From positions 1 to 6,133 of the forward strand of contig JAGSPR010000400.1 of the NCBI GenBank assembly GCA_018262455.1: DNA of 6,133 nucleotides, read 5' to 3'. A program made the position numbers and the translations under genes. Positions 1-6,133 of this stretch are shown here, piece after piece; the first letter of the stretch is position 1; every line of letters begins with the position of its first letter. The notes beneath the pieces were generated by a model that saw nothing but the letters and a program-made list of their open reading frames with translations, did not search any database and was not told the DNA's origin. This stretch comes from Deltaproteobacteria bacterium (GTDB lineage Bacteria > Myxococcota > Polyangia > Haliangiales > Haliangiaceae).

Positions 1-462
1 GGCATGGCGTGCAATCCCTCGCGGGTGAACTGTGGCCGCAACTACGAGGGGCTCTGCCTCGCGCCGGAGGGGGCACCGGCGGGGACACCGGCGGGCTCCC
101 GCTGCGTCGGGTTCGCCGCGGCGAAGGCGGACGGCAAGCTGTACTGCCTCGTCGAGCACGACGGCAAGCTCGTGGCAGACCACGCGCGCTCGATCGCGAT
201 CGCGCGGCCGGGGGTGGTCGCCGACTGCGCGTTCTCCGATGACGGCACGCTGTACGTCGGCAGCAACATGTTCGATCTCGGCGAGGTCTATCGGGTCACG
301 GGCTGGCAGGACCCAACGACCGCCAAGGTCCGCAAGTTCGCCGAGCTCCCGATCGGCTTCCCCGAGACGCTCGCGGTGCGCGGCGACGTCGTCTACCGGA
401 TGTCTGACATGGGTGGTACGCCGAGCATGATGGTCAAGTACCGCTGCACTCCCGTGCCGTGA
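1..462 (+). CDS. Cysteine-rich, probably secreted protein with beta-propeller-like segment (C-terminal part, 5' end cut by window)
   Basis: The frame is open from the first base, so this is probably the C-terminal end of a longer protein. The ATG at 4 is unlikely to be the true start, because no signal peptide or membrane segment follows it, although the content looks extracytoplasmic. About 153 residues are visible, with Cys at positions 3, 10, 18, 34, 48, 75 and 148 counted from that ATG. This number suggests disulphides in an exported protein. Around residues 70-95 the pattern VADCAFSDDGTLYVGSN, followed by GEVYRV, resembles a blade of an SMP-30/NHL/WD-type beta-propeller. A second blade-like stretch, PETLAVRGDVVYRMSD, follows near residues 119-134. 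I do not recognise the family and propose no function. The stop codon lies inside the GTGA that starts the ClC gene, so the two are probably translated together. Sure of coding, unsure of identity. Confidence 0.75.
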   Translation, partial: GMACNPSRVNCGRNYEGLCLAPEGAPAGTPAGSRCVGFAAAKADGKLYCLVEHDGKLVADHARSIAIARPGVVADCAFSDDGTLYVGSNMFDLGEVYRVTGWQDPTTAKVRKFAELPIGFPETLAVRGDVVYRMSDMGGTPSMMVKYRCTPVP

Positions 463-1793
463 CCGAGCCCGCGCCAAGCCGACGCCCACGCTGGACGCCT
501 GCGTACGTCCTCGGGATCGGCCTCGTCGCGGCGGCGGCGGCGGGGTTCGCGATCGTGTTTCGCGCCACGCTCGCCGTGACGTTGAGCTTCGTCGCGGGCG
601 CGAGCAACGTGGTGGACGCGATGGTGCGTGCGCCATGGTACTGGCGGCTCCTGCTGCCCGCTGGCGGTGCGTTCGTGGCGGGGGTGCTCGTCCGGATCGC
701 GGCCCGCAAGCCGGGAGGCCACGGGGTCGGTGACGTGATGGAGGCGGTCGCGCTCGGGCGGATCCGGCTGTCGCTGCCCGTCGCGCTGCTCCGCGCCGCC
801 GCCTCGTGGTTCGCGATCGTCACCGGAGGCTCGCTCGGCCGCGAAGGTCCGCTGATCCAGTTCGGCGGCACCGCCGGTCAGCACATCGGCGCGCGCCTCG
901 CGCTCAGGATCGAGCAGCGCCGGATCCTGATCGCCGCCGGCACCGCCGCCGGGTTCGCCGCCGCGTACAACACGCCACTCGCGGCCGTGGCGTTCGTCCT
1001 CGAGGTCATTGCCGGGGTGGTCGTGATGGACACGATCCTGCCGACCATGGTGGCCACCGTGATCGCCACCGGGCTGACGCGCGCGGCCGTCGGGGCCGGG
1101 CCGATCTACGGCGAGCGCACGTTCGTCGCCCCGGATCTGCGCGAGCTCGTCGCGTTCGCGGTGGTCGGCGCGATCGCGGCCGTGGTCGCCTGGTCGTTCA
1201 CCCGGCTCATCGCCGTGGGCGAGCACCTGATCCAACGGCTCAAGCTCGCGTCACCGTGGCGGCAAACGCTCGGTGGACTCGGTGCGGGTGCGATCGTGGT
1301 CGCGCTCCCCGCCGTGGCGGGGAACGGTTACGAGCCGCTCGGCGCGGTGCTCGACGGCAGCCTCCCGCTCGCGGTGGTCGGCTGGCTGCTGCTCGCCAAG
1401 GCGTTCGCCACCACCTCGTCGGTCTCGTCGGGCAGCCCCGGTGGCGTGTTCACGCCATCGATGCTGATCGGCGGCTGTACCGGCTACCTGATCGGCTCGG
1501 GACTCGACGCCGCCGGGCTGGCGGTCAGCCCCGCAGGCGGCTACGCGCTCGTCGGCATGGCCAGCGCGGTCGCGGCCACCACCCACGCACCCCTGATGGC
1601 CGCGATGCTCGCGTTCGAGGTCTCCGGCGACTACGGCGTCGTGCTCCCGCTGGTGCTCGCCACCGCGATCGCGACCGGCCTCGCGCGCAAGCTCGGCCGC
1701 GACTCGATCTACACCGCCGAGCTGCGCGCCCGCGGCGTCAGCTGGGAGCTGACCCTCGCCGGCCGCGAGGTCGAGGACGACAACTCCGGGTAA
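459..1793 (+). CDS. ClC-family chloride channel/transporter, no CBS domains
   Basis: This 444-residue integral membrane protein belongs to the ClC family of dimeric anion channels and Cl-/H+ exchangers, and should sit in the inner membrane. Hydrophobic segments run from about residue 15 to 410. The selectivity-filter signatures are in order. GHGV (87-90) stands where E. coli ClC has GSGIP. GREGP (127-131) carries the gating glutamate E129. GGVFTP (328-333) is the GxFxP motif, and Y418 in DSIYTAEL matches the filter tyrosine Y445 of E. coli ClC. The helix containing NTPLAAVAFVLEV (171-183) aligns with NAPLAGILFIIEE of E. coli ClC. This puts E182 at E202 and V183 at the internal proton glutamate E203, so coupling to protons is doubtful. 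The protein ends about 26 residues after the filter tyrosine, leaving no room for CBS domains. The GTG start overlaps the upstream stop as GTGA and has no clear Shine-Dalgarno sequence, so translational coupling is likely. Family assignment is firm; channel versus exchanger is not. Confidence 0.95.
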   Translation: MTEPAPSRRPRWTPAYVLGIGLVAAAAAGFAIVFRATLAVTLSFVAGASNVVDAMVRAPWYWRLLLPAGGAFVAGVLVRIAARKPGGHGVGDVMEAVALGRIRLSLPVALLRAAASWFAIVTGGSLGREGPLIQFGGTAGQHIGARLALRIEQRRILIAAGTAAGFAAAYNTPLAAVAFVLEVIAGVVVMDTILPTMVATVIATGLTRAAVGAGPIYGERTFVAPDLRELVAFAVVGAIAAVVAWSFTRLIAVGEHLIQRLKLASPWRQTLGGLGAGAIVVALPAVAGNGYEPLGAVLDGSLPLAVVGWLLLAKAFATTSSVSSGSPGGVFTPSMLIGGCTGYLIGSGLDAAGLAVSPAGGYALVGMASAVAATTHAPLMAAMLAFEVSGDYGVVLPLVLATAIATGLARKLGRDSIYTAELRARGVSWELTLAGREVEDDNSG

Positions 1794-1823
1794 CGGAAAC
1801 TTCGCCAGCGGGCCGCGAGGCGC

Positions 1824-1829
1824 TACGAT
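1824..1829 (+). promoter_or_regulatory. Candidate -10 box (TACGAT) for nrdR, possibly leaderless
   Basis: TACGAT matches the bacterial -10 consensus TATAAT at four of six positions, including TA at the start and the final T. It ends 6 nt before the nrdR GTG, so normal spacing would put transcription start at about the start codon. There is no Shine-Dalgarno sequence in the gap. A poor -35 candidate, TTCGCC, lies at 1801-1806 with a 17-nt spacer. The element shares CTACGNTC with one before the next gene. This is inference only. Confidence 0.4.
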
Positions 1830-1835
1830 CAACGC

Positions 1836-2312
1836 GTGCAGTGTCCTTACTGCAGTGGCGACTCGAGCGTGACCGAGACCCGGGTCACGGCGGATGGCCT
1901 GCGCCGTCGGCGCGTCTGCACGGCGTGCAAGCGTCGGTTCACGACCTACGAGAAGCTCGGCGCCCCCGGCCTCAAGGTGGTCAAGCGAGACGGCTCCACC
2001 GAGCCGTTCGATGGCGACAAGCTGCTGAACGCCCTGCGTCGGATCTGCGCCCACCGCAACGTGGTCACGGATCACGACCTCCGCCGCATCGCGCGCGACC
2101 TCGAGGCCACGCTCGTCGACAACGGCCGCAAGTCGATCGCGTGGAGTGACATCGTCACCCTCGCGCTCACCCGGCTCCAGAATGTCGACCCGGTCTCGGC
2201 GCAACGCCTGGCCGCGAACTACACCGACGAGACCGGCGCGGTCCGCTTCGATCGCGAGCACTCGCCCCAGCCTTCGCCGCAGCTCGGGCTCGCGCTCACC
2301 GATGACGAGTAG
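1836..2312 (+). CDS. nrdR: Transcriptional repressor NrdR
   Basis: NrdR represses ribonucleotide reductase operons, sensing ATP/dATP through an ATP-cone domain and binding NrdR boxes through a zinc ribbon. The 158-residue protein is about the usual length for the family. The N-terminal zinc ribbon has the Cys pairs C3-x2-C6 and C28-x2-C31, followed by the typical RRFTTYEK (33-40). The ATP-cone covers about residues 47-138, beginning VVKRDGSTEPFDGDKLLNAL, with the paired-Arg and DIVTLALTRLQNVDPVSAQRLAANY segments expected of NrdR. The GTG start is chosen because it places the CPYC knuckle at residues 3-6, as is normal in NrdR. The C-terminal tail after about residue 140 (HSPQPSPQLGLALTDDE) is low-complexity and probably disordered. 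No ribonucleotide reductase gene and no obvious NrdR box lie in the window, so it acts on distant targets. A 42-bp gap separates it from the ClC gene and it probably has its own promoter. Confidence 0.97.
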   Translation: MQCPYCSGDSSVTETRVTADGLRRRRVCTACKRRFTTYEKLGAPGLKVVKRDGSTEPFDGDKLLNALRRICAHRNVVTDHDLRRIARDLEATLVDNGRKSIAWSDIVTLALTRLQNVDPVSAQRLAANYTDETGAVRFDREHSPQPSPQLGLALTDDE

Positions 2313-2333
2313 CCTGACCCCCCACGCATCGAC

Positions 2334-2339
2334 TACGCT
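2334..2339 (+). promoter_or_regulatory. Candidate -10 box (TACGCT) for the SDR pair
   Basis: TACGCT lies 9 nt before the ATG of the first SDR gene, in the 36-bp gap after nrdR. Expected transcription start would be about 2346, leaving a leader of only a few nucleotides. I see no convincing -35 hexamer at 16-18 nt upstream. The GC-rich GGCGGCGG just before the ATG is at best a weak ribosome-binding site. It is supported mainly by its resemblance (CTACGNTC) to the element before nrdR. Confidence 0.35.
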
Positions 2340-2348
2340 CGGCGGCGG

Positions 2349-3152
2349 ATGGACACCCCGACAGCAGACAGCCAGCGCATCTTCACTCCCGGCATCTTGA
2401 GCGGCCAGGTCGCGCTCGTCACAGGAGGTGGCTCGGGGATCGGCCTCGCCACGGCGCGCGAGATGATCCGGCTCGGCGCGCGCGTCGCGATCTGCGGTCG
2501 AACCGCTGCCAAGCTCGACGCCGCACGTGCCGAGCTCGAGGAGGCGGGCGGAACCGTGCTCGCGAGGCAGTGCGACATCCGGGAGCCTGCCCAGGTCGAG
2601 GAGCTCGTCCGCACCGTGCTCGCCGAATTTGGCCGGCTCGATATCGTCGTCAACAACGCCGGCGGCCAGTTCCCGGCGCCGGCGCAGCACATCTCCCCGA
2701 ACGGCTTCCTCGCGGTCGTGAAGAACAACCTGGTCGGCACGTTCCACGTCTGCCGCGAGGTCGCGAACCAGTGGATGATCCCGCAGAAGGGCGGGCGGAT
2801 CATCAACGTGATCGCGAACATCTATCGCGGCTTCCCGGGCATGGTGCACACCGGCGCCGCGCGTGCAGGCGTCGAGAACATGACCATGACGCTCGCGGTC
2901 GAGTGGGCGCAGTTCGGCATCCTGGTCAACGCGATCGCCCCCGGCATCATCAAGTCGTCCGGCACCGCGCAGTACCCGCCGCAGCTGCTCGAGCGCGCCA
3001 TCCAGCAGACCCCGCTCAAGCGCGCCGGTACCTGCGAGGAGGTGGCCGCCGCGATCGTGTTCATGACATCGCCCGCCGCGCAGTTCATCACCGGTGCGAC
3101 GCTCCGGCTGGATGGCGGACAGGCCCTGTACGGCAATACCTGGGAGATCTGA
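2349..3152 (+). CDS. SDR-family oxidoreductase, trans-2-enoyl-CoA reductase/2,4-dienoyl-CoA reductase-like
   Basis: This 267-residue Rossmann-fold NAD(P)H-dependent reductase has the cofactor motif TGGGSGIG (25-32). R51 after the second strand favours NADPH, and D76 (CDI), NNAGG (102-106), N127 and APGII (197-201) complete the fold. Several blocks resemble human peroxisomal trans-2-enoyl-CoA reductase (PECR) as I recall it: FTPGILSGQVALVTGG, NNAGGQFPAPAQHIS, GFPGMVHTGAARAGVENMT and FITGATLRLDGGQALY. The likely substrate is therefore an enoyl- or dienoyl-CoA, but this is inference from sequence. The usual active-site YxxxK is replaced: T168 stands at the Tyr position, R172 at the Lys position, and the Ser position holds no Ser. 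PECR has a similar HSGAARAGV stretch, so this seems a subfamily trait rather than damage. Y159 could act instead, as the displaced Tyr does in mitochondrial DECR1. The gene is followed after 2 nt by a second SDR, pointing to an operon. The ATG at 2349 is the natural start, giving the short leader typical of this group. Confidence 0.93.
   Translation: MDTPTADSQRIFTPGILSGQVALVTGGGSGIGLATAREMIRLGARVAICGRTAAKLDAARAELEEAGGTVLARQCDIREPAQVEELVRTVLAEFGRLDIVVNNAGGQFPAPAQHISPNGFLAVVKNNLVGTFHVCREVANQWMIPQKGGRIINVIANIYRGFPGMVHTGAARAGVENMTMTLAVEWAQFGILVNAIAPGIIKSSGTAQYPPQLLERAIQQTPLKRAGTCEEVAAAIVFMTSPAAQFITGATLRLDGGQALYGNTWEI
3142..3146 (+). promoter_or_regulatory. Ribosome-binding site (GGGAG) for the second SDR gene
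   Basis: GGGAG lies within the last codons of the upstream SDR gene and ends 8 nt before the GTG at 3155. It is the clearest Shine-Dalgarno sequence I saw in the window and supports GTG 3155 as the start. It also ties translation of the second SDR to the first. Confidence 0.6.
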
Positions 3153-3154
3153 TC

Positions 3155-3919
3155 GTGGATCTCGGGCTGACCGCGAAGCGGTGTCTGGTGAGCGGGGCGA
3201 GTCGCGGGATCGGTCGGTCGATCGCGCTGACCCTGGCGCGCGAGGGGGCGCGGGTCGCGGCGGTCGCCCGGGGCGAGGCGGATCTCCTGCGGCTACTCGG
3301 CGAGCTCGAGGCGGCGGGCGGTGGACCGCACGCGTCGATCGCGGCCGATGTGGCCACGGCGGCGGGCGCGACCGAGGCGGTCGAGGGCTGCGTCCGGCTG
3401 CTGGGCGGGATCGACGTGGTGATCGCGAACGTCGGCAAGTCGTTCGCACGCGAGGCGGTGGCGATGGACGACGCCGATCTCGAGAAGTCACTCGAGCTCA
3501 ACCTGTGGACGAGCGCGCGCGTGGCGCAACGCGCGATGCCGCATCTCGCGGCCGGCAGCTCGATCACGATGATCTCGTCGATCTGGGGACGCGAGGCGGG
3601 TGGTGCCCCCGGCTACAACATCGCCAAGGCAGCGGTGATCGCGATGGCGAAGGCGCTCGCGCGGGACTACGCGCCGCGCGGCGTTCGCGTCAACTCGGTC
3701 GCGCCAGGCTCGACCCTGTTTCCCGGTGGCGGCTGGGAACGCCGACGCCAGGCGGATCCGACGGGGATCGCGGGCTTCGTCGCGCGCGAGCTGCCGCTCG
3801 GACGCTTCGGGACGCCCGACGAGGTCGCCGACGTCGTGGCGTTCGTCGCGTCCCCCCGCGCGAGCCTTGTCACCGGCGCGTGCATCGCGGTGGACGGCGG
3901 GCAAACGCGGTCGTTCTAG
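3155..3919 (+). CDS. SDR-family oxidoreductase, FabG-like (canonical catalytic residues)
   Basis: This 254-residue classical short-chain dehydrogenase/reductase has the cofactor loop SGASRGIG (13-20) and R39 after the second strand, which suggests NADP(H). It also has D65 (ADV), ANVG (91-94) in place of NNAG, and the structural/catalytic N116. S141 in ITMISSIWG is 13 residues before Y154, and Y154-N-I-A-K158 is the YxxxK motif. VAPG (182-185) and a C-terminal ITG-like segment LVTGACIAVDGG (238-249) complete the fold. The family includes 3-oxoacyl-ACP reductases and many alcohol/ketone dehydrogenases; the exact substrate cannot be read from sequence. The GTG start is supported by GGGAG 8 nt upstream and by the Rossmann motif beginning a normal distance from the N-terminus. 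It starts 2 nt after the PECR-like SDR stops, so the pair is almost certainly one transcript and may serve successive reductions in one acyl or ketone pathway. It is only distantly similar to its neighbour, so this is not a recent duplication. Confidence 0.95.
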   Translation: MDLGLTAKRCLVSGASRGIGRSIALTLAREGARVAAVARGEADLLRLLGELEAAGGGPHASIAADVATAAGATEAVEGCVRLLGGIDVVIANVGKSFAREAVAMDDADLEKSLELNLWTSARVAQRAMPHLAAGSSITMISSIWGREAGGAPGYNIAKAAVIAMAKALARDYAPRGVRVNSVAPGSTLFPGGGWERRRQADPTGIAGFVARELPLGRFGTPDEVADVVAFVASPRASLVTGACIAVDGGQTRSF

Positions 3920-3956
3920 GGGAATGTCGGTTCGGCCATCTCGGTTCACGGCGCGC

Positions 3957-6133
3957 ATGAATCAGCGCCGGGCAGGGGTCATCGTCGTCGGGGTACTCAT
4001 CGCGGGGGCCACTTTGTGGTGGTGGCGCGCGCATCGCGAACGCGACACGCCTGCGACGCAGGCGGTGACGCAGCCAACCGACTCCGCGTCCCAGCCGCGA
4101 GATCCGAGCGGACGGCCGGCTGCGAGCGTCCCGGCCACGCTGACGATCACCGTGCGCGACGCGGGCGGGCCACTCGGCGGTGCCACGGTCCGGATCGCGC
4201 CCGAGGAGGGCGAGGTGATCCTCGCGAAGACGGCCGGAGACGGCGTCGCCACGACGAGGGTCGAGCCCGGCACGTACGCGATCAGCGCCTCCGCGAGCGA
4301 GCATCAGCCGGCGGCCTTGCCGGGCAAGCAGCTGGTTGCGGGGGAGGACGCGAAGCTCACGCTCACGCTGGAGACGGGCGGCGTCTCGCTCTCGGGCGTG
4401 GTCACCGATGTCAGCGGCGGCCCGATCGCAGGGACCCGGATCGATGCCGCCAAGCTCGGCGGGATGGCGCGTCCGGACGCGGCGATCGCGACCTCGGTGA
4501 CCGGCAGCGACGGGCGCTATCGAATGACGGTGTCGGAGGGCCAGCTGCTCGTCGCGGCGCGCAGCCCGGATTACTCGCCGCAGGCGCGCTACGTCGACAT
4601 CGGCCCGGCCGGAGGCACCGCGGACTTCGCGCTCGTACCCGGCGGCGTGATCGAAGGGCTCGTCGTGGACGACCGATCGAAGGAGCCGGTGCCAGGAGCG
4701 ATCGTCCTGGCACGGCGAGACAGCGCGGCGGTCGTGATGGCCGAACCAGGAGGTCACCGTGTGGCCGCGGGCCCCGATGGCCGGTTCCGGATCGGTGGGC
4801 TGCCGCCAGGAGCCTACGAGCTCGGCGCGCACCACGAGAACCGGCGATCGAAGTCGCCGACCATGGTCGGGCTCGGGGTCGCCGAGCAGGTCACCGAGGT
4901 CCGGATCCTCGTCGGTGTCGGCGCGGTGATCCGCGGCACGGTGGTCGACGATCAGGGCACGCCGGTCGCCGGGGCCAAGGTGAGCGCGCTCGCCGAAGGT
5001 GGAGAGGCAGAGGCGCCGTCCGACGCGCGCGGTGCGTTCGTGATCGAGGGCCTCACCGCCGGGCAGTACACGCTGGTCGCCGCCAGCGACGCGTTCGTGC
5101 CGGCCGACGGCACCCCCGTCGAGCTCGCCGACAAGGATCTCGACCACGTCATCGTGCGGATGCGGCCCGGCACCAGGCTCAAAGGCCACGTCGAGCCCCG
5201 TCAGGTTGCCGAGGTCCGGCTCGACGTGGCGGACAACGACCTCGCGATGCCGATGATGATCTCCCCGATCACCACCGGCCCCGACGGCGCGTTCGAGCTC
5301 GGGCCCGTCGCCCCGGGCAAGGGCGCCCTCGCGGCGCGCTGTCCGAGCGGAGACCAAGGCTCGATGGAGCTGGAGATGACGCCCGGGATGGCGGAGATCG
5401 TGCTCAGGGTCGCCGCTGGCGCCTCGATCGCGGGTCGCGTCCTCGATCGCGACGGCAAGCCAGTCGCCGGCGCCGGGGTCATGGCCTCGGCGCAAGGCCC
5501 CACCCAGCGCACGATGATCGTGAACGGCAGGGTGACGAGTGGCGTGCAAGGCGTGACGAACGCGCGCGGCGTGTACGAGCTCAAGGGCCTCGCAGCCGGC
5601 AGCTACCGCATGAGCGTGCTCGACCGTGGACGGCCGCTCCGGATGGGGGGAACGCCGGTGCAGGTCACGCTCGGCGCCACCGACAAGAAGACCGGCGTCG
5701 ACCTCGCGGTCGATCGTCCCGACGGCGTGATCAAGGGGGTCGTCACCGGTCCCGACGGCAAGCCGCTCGCCGATGCGTGGGTCTCGGTGCATCAGGATCT
5801 GGGTGGGATGCTCGAGGGCGCGATCGGGCTGCCACATGGTGGGCCCGGCGGCCCCGGCGGCACGGGACCCGGCGGCCCCGGCGGAGAATCACGGATCGTC
5901 CTCAACGTCGATTCGAGCGAGGACGGCGGCGCCAGCGCGACGGCCGGCTGGAACCCGCCGGCGCTGACCGACGCGCAGGGCAAGTTCGAGATCACCGGGC
6001 TCCCGCACACCAGCTACGAGGTCGTGGCCGAGGCGCAGGCAGGCAAGCTGCGCGGACGAGCGGCCGCCGTGACCCCGAATGCAACGCTCACGATCCAGGC
6101 GCTCGGCGTCACCTCGCTGTCCGGCACGGTGCG
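3957..6133 (+). CDS. Membrane-anchored multi-module protein with tandem carboxypeptidase-regulatory-like domains (3' end beyond window)
   Basis: The frame is open to the window end, giving at least 725 residues. Residues 6-23 (AGVIVVGVLIAGATLWWW) form one hydrophobic segment after QRR, a signal-anchor or uncleaved export signal. A Pro/Ser/Thr-rich linker follows (about 31-60). The rest is a string of beta-sandwich modules of the carboxypeptidase-regulatory type, recognised by G-x-V-x-D-x2-G-x-P-V-x-G-A followed by G-x-F-x-I-x-G-L-x2-G-x-Y-x-L. Approximate modules are 61-138, 144-226, 231-318, 324-402, 406-485 (divergent), 490-586 and 591-715, with another beginning at about 719. Module seven carries a Gly-Pro-rich insert at 628-643. 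No peptidase or other catalytic domain is visible so far. Such modules usually serve adhesion or scaffolding at the cell surface or periplasm; this is inference. The in-frame ATG at 3924 would add 11 residues, but AGGGG sits only 1 nt before it and those codons have weaker third-position GC, so 3957 is preferred. It starts about 37 nt after the second SDR; any shared transcription is uncertain. Confidence 0.9.
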   Translation, partial: MNQRRAGVIVVGVLIAGATLWWWRAHRERDTPATQAVTQPTDSASQPRDPSGRPAASVPATLTITVRDAGGPLGGATVRIAPEEGEVILAKTAGDGVATTRVEPGTYAISASASEHQPAALPGKQLVAGEDAKLTLTLETGGVSLSGVVTDVSGGPIAGTRIDAAKLGGMARPDAAIATSVTGSDGRYRMTVSEGQLLVAARSPDYSPQARYVDIGPAGGTADFALVPGGVIEGLVVDDRSKEPVPGAIVLARRDSAAVVMAEPGGHRVAAGPDGRFRIGGLPPGAYELGAHHENRRSKSPTMVGLGVAEQVTEVRILVGVGAVIRGTVVDDQGTPVAGAKVSALAEGGEAEAPSDARGAFVIEGLTAGQYTLVAASDAFVPADGTPVELADKDLDHVIVRMRPGTRLKGHVEPRQVAEVRLDVADNDLAMPMMISPITTGPDGAFELGPVAPGKGALAARCPSGDQGSMELEMTPGMAEIVLRVAAGASIAGRVLDRDGKPVAGAGVMASAQGPTQRTMIVNGRVTSGVQGVTNARGVYELKGLAAGSYRMSVLDRGRPLRMGGTPVQVTLGATDKKTGVDLAVDRPDGVIKGVVTGPDGKPLADAWVSVHQDLGGMLEGAIGLPHGGPGGPGGTGPGGPGGESRIVLNVDSSEDGGASATAGWNPPALTDAQGKFEITGLPHTSYEVVAEAQAGKLRGRAAAVTPNATLTIQALGVTSLSGTV
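5841..5885 (+). repeat. In-frame 24-nt tandem repeat encoding GPGGPGGT/GPGGPGGE
   Basis: Two units start at 5841 and 5865 with a 24-nt (8-codon) period. They share a 17-nt identical core, CCCGGCGGCCCCGGCGG, at 5844-5860 and 5868-5884. Each encodes GPGGPGG followed by T or E. The repeat sits in a loop of the seventh module of the regulatory-like protein. It keeps the reading frame, so unit gain or loss would change loop length only. Confidence 0.8.

Noticed and set aside
188..206. GCGATCGC-type palindromes, recurring at several places in the window
   Set aside because: They resemble the HIP1 octamer, but here they arise from Ala-Ile-Ala and Ser-Ile-Ala codons in GC-rich coding sequence. I see no regular spacing or intergenic enrichment.
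1794..1835. Possible terminator or NrdR box between the ClC gene and nrdR
   Set aside because: No stem-loop with a T run and no AT-rich NrdR-box palindrome is visible; only the -10-like element stands out.
806..2149. Long + strand frame overlapping the ClC and nrdR genes
   Set aside because: It is out of frame with both recognised proteins, extremely Arg-rich, and carries no domain signature.
1251..3491. Very long open frame on the - strand (746 codons) across ClC, nrdR and both SDR genes
   Set aside because: It runs antisense to well-recognised genes on the other strand. The translation is dominated by Arg, Asp, His and Ala with no recognisable domain, as expected from antisense frames in GC-rich DNA where stop codons are rare.
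3870..5837. Long open frame on the - strand (655 codons) opposite the modular protein gene
   Set aside because: It has the same antisense GC artefact, Arg/Asp/His-rich without motifs. The + strand frame has clear repeated modules and a membrane anchor.

Overview
The window is very GC-rich, with G or C at most third codon positions and frequent GTG starts. The genes are packed tightly, all on the + strand. Together with a long protein built of tandem carboxypeptidase-regulatory-like modules, this suggests a myxobacterium-like organism (Myxococcota). That placement is inference from composition and gene style; there is no rRNA or other phylogenetic marker gene here.

Layout, left to right: (1) the 3' end of a cysteine-rich, probably exported protein with a beta-propeller-like segment, cut by the window edge; (2) a ClC-family chloride channel/transporter whose GTG start overlaps the previous stop by 4 nt; (3) nrdR, the zinc-ribbon/ATP-cone repressor of ribonucleotide reductase genes; (4) a short-chain dehydrogenase/reductase (SDR) resembling peroxisomal trans-2-enoyl-CoA reductase; (5) a second, canonical FabG-like SDR starting 2 nt after the first stops, with its ribosome-binding site inside the first gene; (6) a membrane-anchored protein of seven or more tandem beta-sandwich modules that runs off the right edge.

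Transcription units: genes 1-2 look co-translated and genes 4-5 look like an operon, probably for acyl-CoA or other ketone/enoyl reduction. nrdR and the first SDR each have a similar CTACGNTC element 6-9 nt before the start codon. These could be -10 boxes giving leaderless or nearly leaderless mRNAs. Intergenic gaps are all under 50 bp. I saw no tRNA, rRNA, CRISPR array, insertion sequence, attachment site or convincing terminator hairpin.

This is mostly ordinary chromosomal housekeeping and metabolic sequence. I found no strong case for an undescribed system. The points worth a second look are residue-level: a channel-type Val at the ClC internal proton-glutamate site, and an SDR lacking the Ser-Tyr-Lys triad beside one that has it. 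The shared promoter-like element and an in-frame 24-nt Gly-Pro repeat in the last gene are also of interest.
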